Below, one piece after another: positions 61,836 through 64,000 of a stretch of 64,000 bases of DNA. How positions within the stretch are numbered: the first letter of the stretch is position 1; each line of letters starts with the position of its first letter. The position numbers and the translations under genes were made by a program. Below the pieces are notes generated by a model, which was given only the letters and a program-made list of their open reading frames with translations, did not search any database and was not told the DNA's origin. This DNA is from Candidatus Aminicenantota bacterium (GTDB taxonomy: Bacteria > Acidobacteriota > Aminicenantia > Aminicenantales > Aminicenantaceae), in NCBI GenBank assembly GCA_020348385.1, contig CP070750.1:130719-194718 (forward strand), in the 5' to 3' direction.

Positions 61836-63455
61836 ATGCTGCAAAAGAGCTTAATCGTAAAATTAATTTTTTGTATCACTGTTGTTCTGATTCTGGCTAT
61901 AGGAATATTTGCATTTGTGAACATAAACCTGCAGAGAAAATATATTTTTGAGGGAATCCGGCAAAATGCCGTTCAACTCAGTCAAACCATCGAGAAGAGC
62001 ATTAAATATGATATGTTGACTGCCCGGAATGATTATATTCAGAGAACGATCGAGGATATTGGAAAACAGGAAGGGATTGTAAACGTCAGAATATTTGATA
62101 AAGAGGGGAAAATTATCGCTGCTGATTCCGTGGAGGAAGTTGGAAAGTTTATCGATAAGCGAGCGGAAGCGTGCTTCACTTGTCATAGTGATAAAGTCCC
62201 TCTGAAAAGACTTTCTTCACAATCCAGGACTAGGATTTTTAAAGCAGAAAGTGGTTATAGAGTACTTGGCGTAGTAAATCCTTTGTATAATGAGCCCGAG
62301 TGTTACAATAGTGCCTGCCATTTTCATCCAGAGGAACAAAATGTTCTGGGAGTTATGGACATTTTAATATCGCTAGCCAACTTTGATCAGCAAATACTTA
62401 CAGGACGAAAACAAATCATTATTTACTTGATATTTTCCTTCCTGTTTATATCAGGTGGAATCAGCCTTTTCATTTTTTTGTTTGTTCGCGCTCCAATTCG
62501 TAAGTTGATAGTTGGAACGCAAAAAATAGCGGAAGGAGATCTAAATTATCGAATCGGAAGCTATAGTTCTGATGAGATCGGAAAGCTCAGCAAATCTTTT
62601 GATGAGATGACGGCCAGACTGAAGAAGTCCCGTGAGGAAATCGAACAGTGGAATTTGAAGCTGAAAAACGAAATAAAAAAAGCAACTAAGAAATTAGTGC
62701 AGACTAACGAAAAGTTGAATGATGCAAATAAGAAACTTCGTGCACTCGATGATATGAAATCGGATTTTATGAGGAGAATTGAACATGGATCTCGGTCCCA
62801 TCTGGCTGTTATCAAAAGCTGCCTGAGCTTGGTTTTAGGAGAGTATACTTCTGAACTGGACGATCAGCAAAAGGATCTGATAAATACAGCCGAACGAAGA
62901 AGTGTGACGATGTTAGAGCTACTCGATGATTTCTTATTGCTTTCTTATCGCAAATCCGCCTTAGGTGTTTATCATATGGAACCTGTTCAGCTAGCAGACT
63001 TTTTAAAAAAGATGGTGGTTGATATCCAAGCTCAATCTAAAAAGAAGAATATTAAGATTGATATTCAGATTCCTTTGCAATTTCCTCAAGTCTGGGCTGA
63101 CAGAGCGGGCCTTAACGAAATATTCTCTAATTTGTTGAACAATGCTGTGAAATACACTGGGGAGAATAGCGAGATCACTGTATCTGCAAAACAGAGAGGA
63201 GATTTTGTTGAAATAAGCGTGGCGGATACGGGCATTGGTATTGCTCCAGAAGATATATCTAAGATTTTTAATGAATTTTATCGTTCTCCAAATGCAAAAT
63301 CCTATAAGGTTGAAGGGACTGGACTTGGATTAGCAATTGTGAAAGAGATTGTTGAGACTCACCATGGGAGTATATCGGTTAATAGTGAACTCGGAAAAGG
63401 GAGTATATTCACAATAAAATTGCCGATAGGCCATAACAAGCCTACTAAAATTTGA
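61836..63455 (+). CDS. Membrane histidine kinase with haem c motifs and degenerate H-box
   Basis: About 539 residues (start ATG 61836 chosen; a GTG at 61815 is possible and neither has a good binding site). Two membrane helices (about 4-25 and 193-215) frame a periplasmic domain with a haem-attachment CFTCH (113-117) and a CYNSACH (156-162), a CX4CH variant. A HAMP linker, a coiled coil (about 265-305) and the kinase core follow. The phospho-acceptor histidine aligns with H317 in RIEHGSRSHLAVIK, where HELRTPL is usual. The ATPase domain is intact (NLLNNAVKY, DTGIGI, GTGLGLAIV). Probably senses redox or a haem ligand. Confidence 0.88.
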   Translation: MLQKSLIVKLIFCITVVLILAIGIFAFVNINLQRKYIFEGIRQNAVQLSQTIEKSIKYDMLTARNDYIQRTIEDIGKQEGIVNVRIFDKEGKIIAADSVEEVGKFIDKRAEACFTCHSDKVPLKRLSSQSRTRIFKAESGYRVLGVVNPLYNEPECYNSACHFHPEEQNVLGVMDILISLANFDQQILTGRKQIIIYLIFSFLFISGGISLFIFLFVRAPIRKLIVGTQKIAEGDLNYRIGSYSSDEIGKLSKSFDEMTARLKKSREEIEQWNLKLKNEIKKATKKLVQTNEKLNDANKKLRALDDMKSDFMRRIEHGSRSHLAVIKSCLSLVLGEYTSELDDQQKDLINTAERRSVTMLELLDDFLLLSYRKSALGVYHMEPVQLADFLKKMVVDIQAQSKKKNIKIDIQIPLQFPQVWADRAGLNEIFSNLLNNAVKYTGENSEITVSAKQRGDFVEISVADTGIGIAPEDISKIFNEFYRSPNAKSYKVEGTGLGLAIVKEIVETHHGSISVNSELGKGSIFTIKLPIGHNKPTKI

Positions 63456-63510
63456 CAGAATCTATCAAGTATGTAAAAATAGTAGAGAATATTAAGTTAT
63501 GGAGGTAATT

Positions 63511-64000
63511 GTGACACGATTTGCAAAAGTTCTTATAATCCTATCTGTCGTGGCGTTTGTTTTTGCAGTATCTTCTTTTGCCCAACAAGCGGATGATGAG
63601 ATGGTGAAATGTGCTGTCAGCGGGAATGAGATGAAAAAATCCGAAGCGAAAGGCAACATGGAGTACAAGGGAAAGACTTATTATTTCTGCTGCGATAATT
63701 GTGAGAAAGCCTTCAAGGAAAATCCTGAAAAGTATATCAACCAGGAAGGCCAGGAAGGACATGAACATGCTCATCAGCACGGCGAAGACCATATGCACGA
63801 ACACGGAGATGACACTGTGGTTGATCCTGTGTGCGGCATGAAAATCAAAAAATCCGAGGCAAAAGCCACCCATGAGTATAACGGGAAGACATATTATTTC
63901 TGTATGGAAGGCTGCAAGGAAAAATTCGTTAAGGAACCTGCTAAGTATGTCAGTGCTGATGAGAATAAGGTCAAATGCGCTGTCAGCGGAAGCACGTTCA
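63511..64000 (+). CDS. Secreted tandem YHS-domain protein, cut by the window edge
   Basis: GTG start after GGAGGT; 163 codons visible, no stop before the edge. A signal peptide (about 1-26) ends VSSFAQQ. Two YHS-type modules follow: VKCAVSGNEM...YYFCCDNCEKAF and VDPVCGMKIKK...YYFCMEGCKEKF. They are joined by a His/Glu-rich linker (EGHEHAHQHGEDHMHEHG). A third repeat, KVKCAVSGSTF, starts at the edge. YHS modules bind metals such as copper; the His-rich linker also suggests metal capture. The protein may serve the copper island 7 kb upstream, or the haem-type kinase just before it. Confidence 0.85.
   Translation, partial: MTRFAKVLIILSVVAFVFAVSSFAQQADDEMVKCAVSGNEMKKSEAKGNMEYKGKTYYFCCDNCEKAFKENPEKYINQEGQEGHEHAHQHGEDHMHEHGDDTVVDPVCGMKIKKSEAKATHEYNGKTYYFCMEGCKEKFVKEPAKYVSADENKVKCAVSGSTF

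Noticed and set aside
1-64000. CRISPR arrays, tRNA or rRNA genes, insertion sequences and attachment sites
   Set aside because: I looked for repeated spacer arrays, tRNA-like elements and transposase genes and saw none.

Overview
The window reads as a contiguous piece of a bacterial chromosome of moderate GC content with tightly packed operons, many of them joined by 4-bp start/stop overlaps. Zinc-ribbon Ser/Thr kinases with TPR tails, a PadR-controlled MacB/FtsX permease, indolepyruvate:ferredoxin oxidoreductase, several molybdenum hydroxylase operons and a B12-dependent mutase suggest an anaerobic, amino-acid- or organic-acid-using bacterium near Acidobacteriota/Aminicenantota. That placement is inference from gene content; no rRNA or tRNA gene was seen.

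Layout. 0-6 kb (minus): two paralogous kinases flank an SMP-30-like beta-propeller. 6-10 kb (plus): a long, apparently structured leader precedes a HisC-type aminotransferase and iorAB (2-oxoacid to acyl-CoA). 10-11.7 kb (minus): TrpB2-type tryptophan synthase beta and a small Cys protein. 11.9-15.2 kb (plus): a 3-hydroxyacyl-CoA dehydrogenase/enoyl-CoA hydratase fusion and a thiolase. 15.2-21.2 kb (minus): an exported Fe-S aldo/keto reductase, then a six-gene molybdenum hydroxylase operon with CoxG and two tiny metal-binding-type proteins. 21.5-25.2 kb: ABC permease, PadR and a methyltransferase. 25.2-28.8 kb: a frameshifted outer-membrane barrel gene, a histidine phosphatase, a divergent class-IV aminotransferase and the intact barrel paralogue.

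28.8-42.6 kb is the most unusual part: two divergent operons share a 150-bp promoter region. Leftward are a class III CoA-transferase and a second molybdenum hydroxylase; rightward are an Fe-S/FMN/FAD enoate-type reductase, a ferredoxin, an epimerase-like VOC protein, a split B12 acyl-CoA mutase and HyuA/HyuB. Together they look like a catabolic route (hydroxylate, reduce, ATP-dependent ring opening, CoA activation, carbon-skeleton rearrangement), perhaps for an N-heterocycle or lactam. The substrate is unknown.

42.6-47 kb is housekeeping (queA-ruvB-ruvA-ruvC-yebC). 47.2-56.6 kb is a copper island: CsoR with a clear operator, a DUF302 protein, CopA, a 39-residue membrane peptide and a CusCBA-type efflux system. 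56.7-61 kb is carAB. 61-64 kb holds a single-domain response regulator, a histidine kinase with c-type-haem motifs and a degenerate H-box, and a secreted YHS-repeat protein cut by the window edge.
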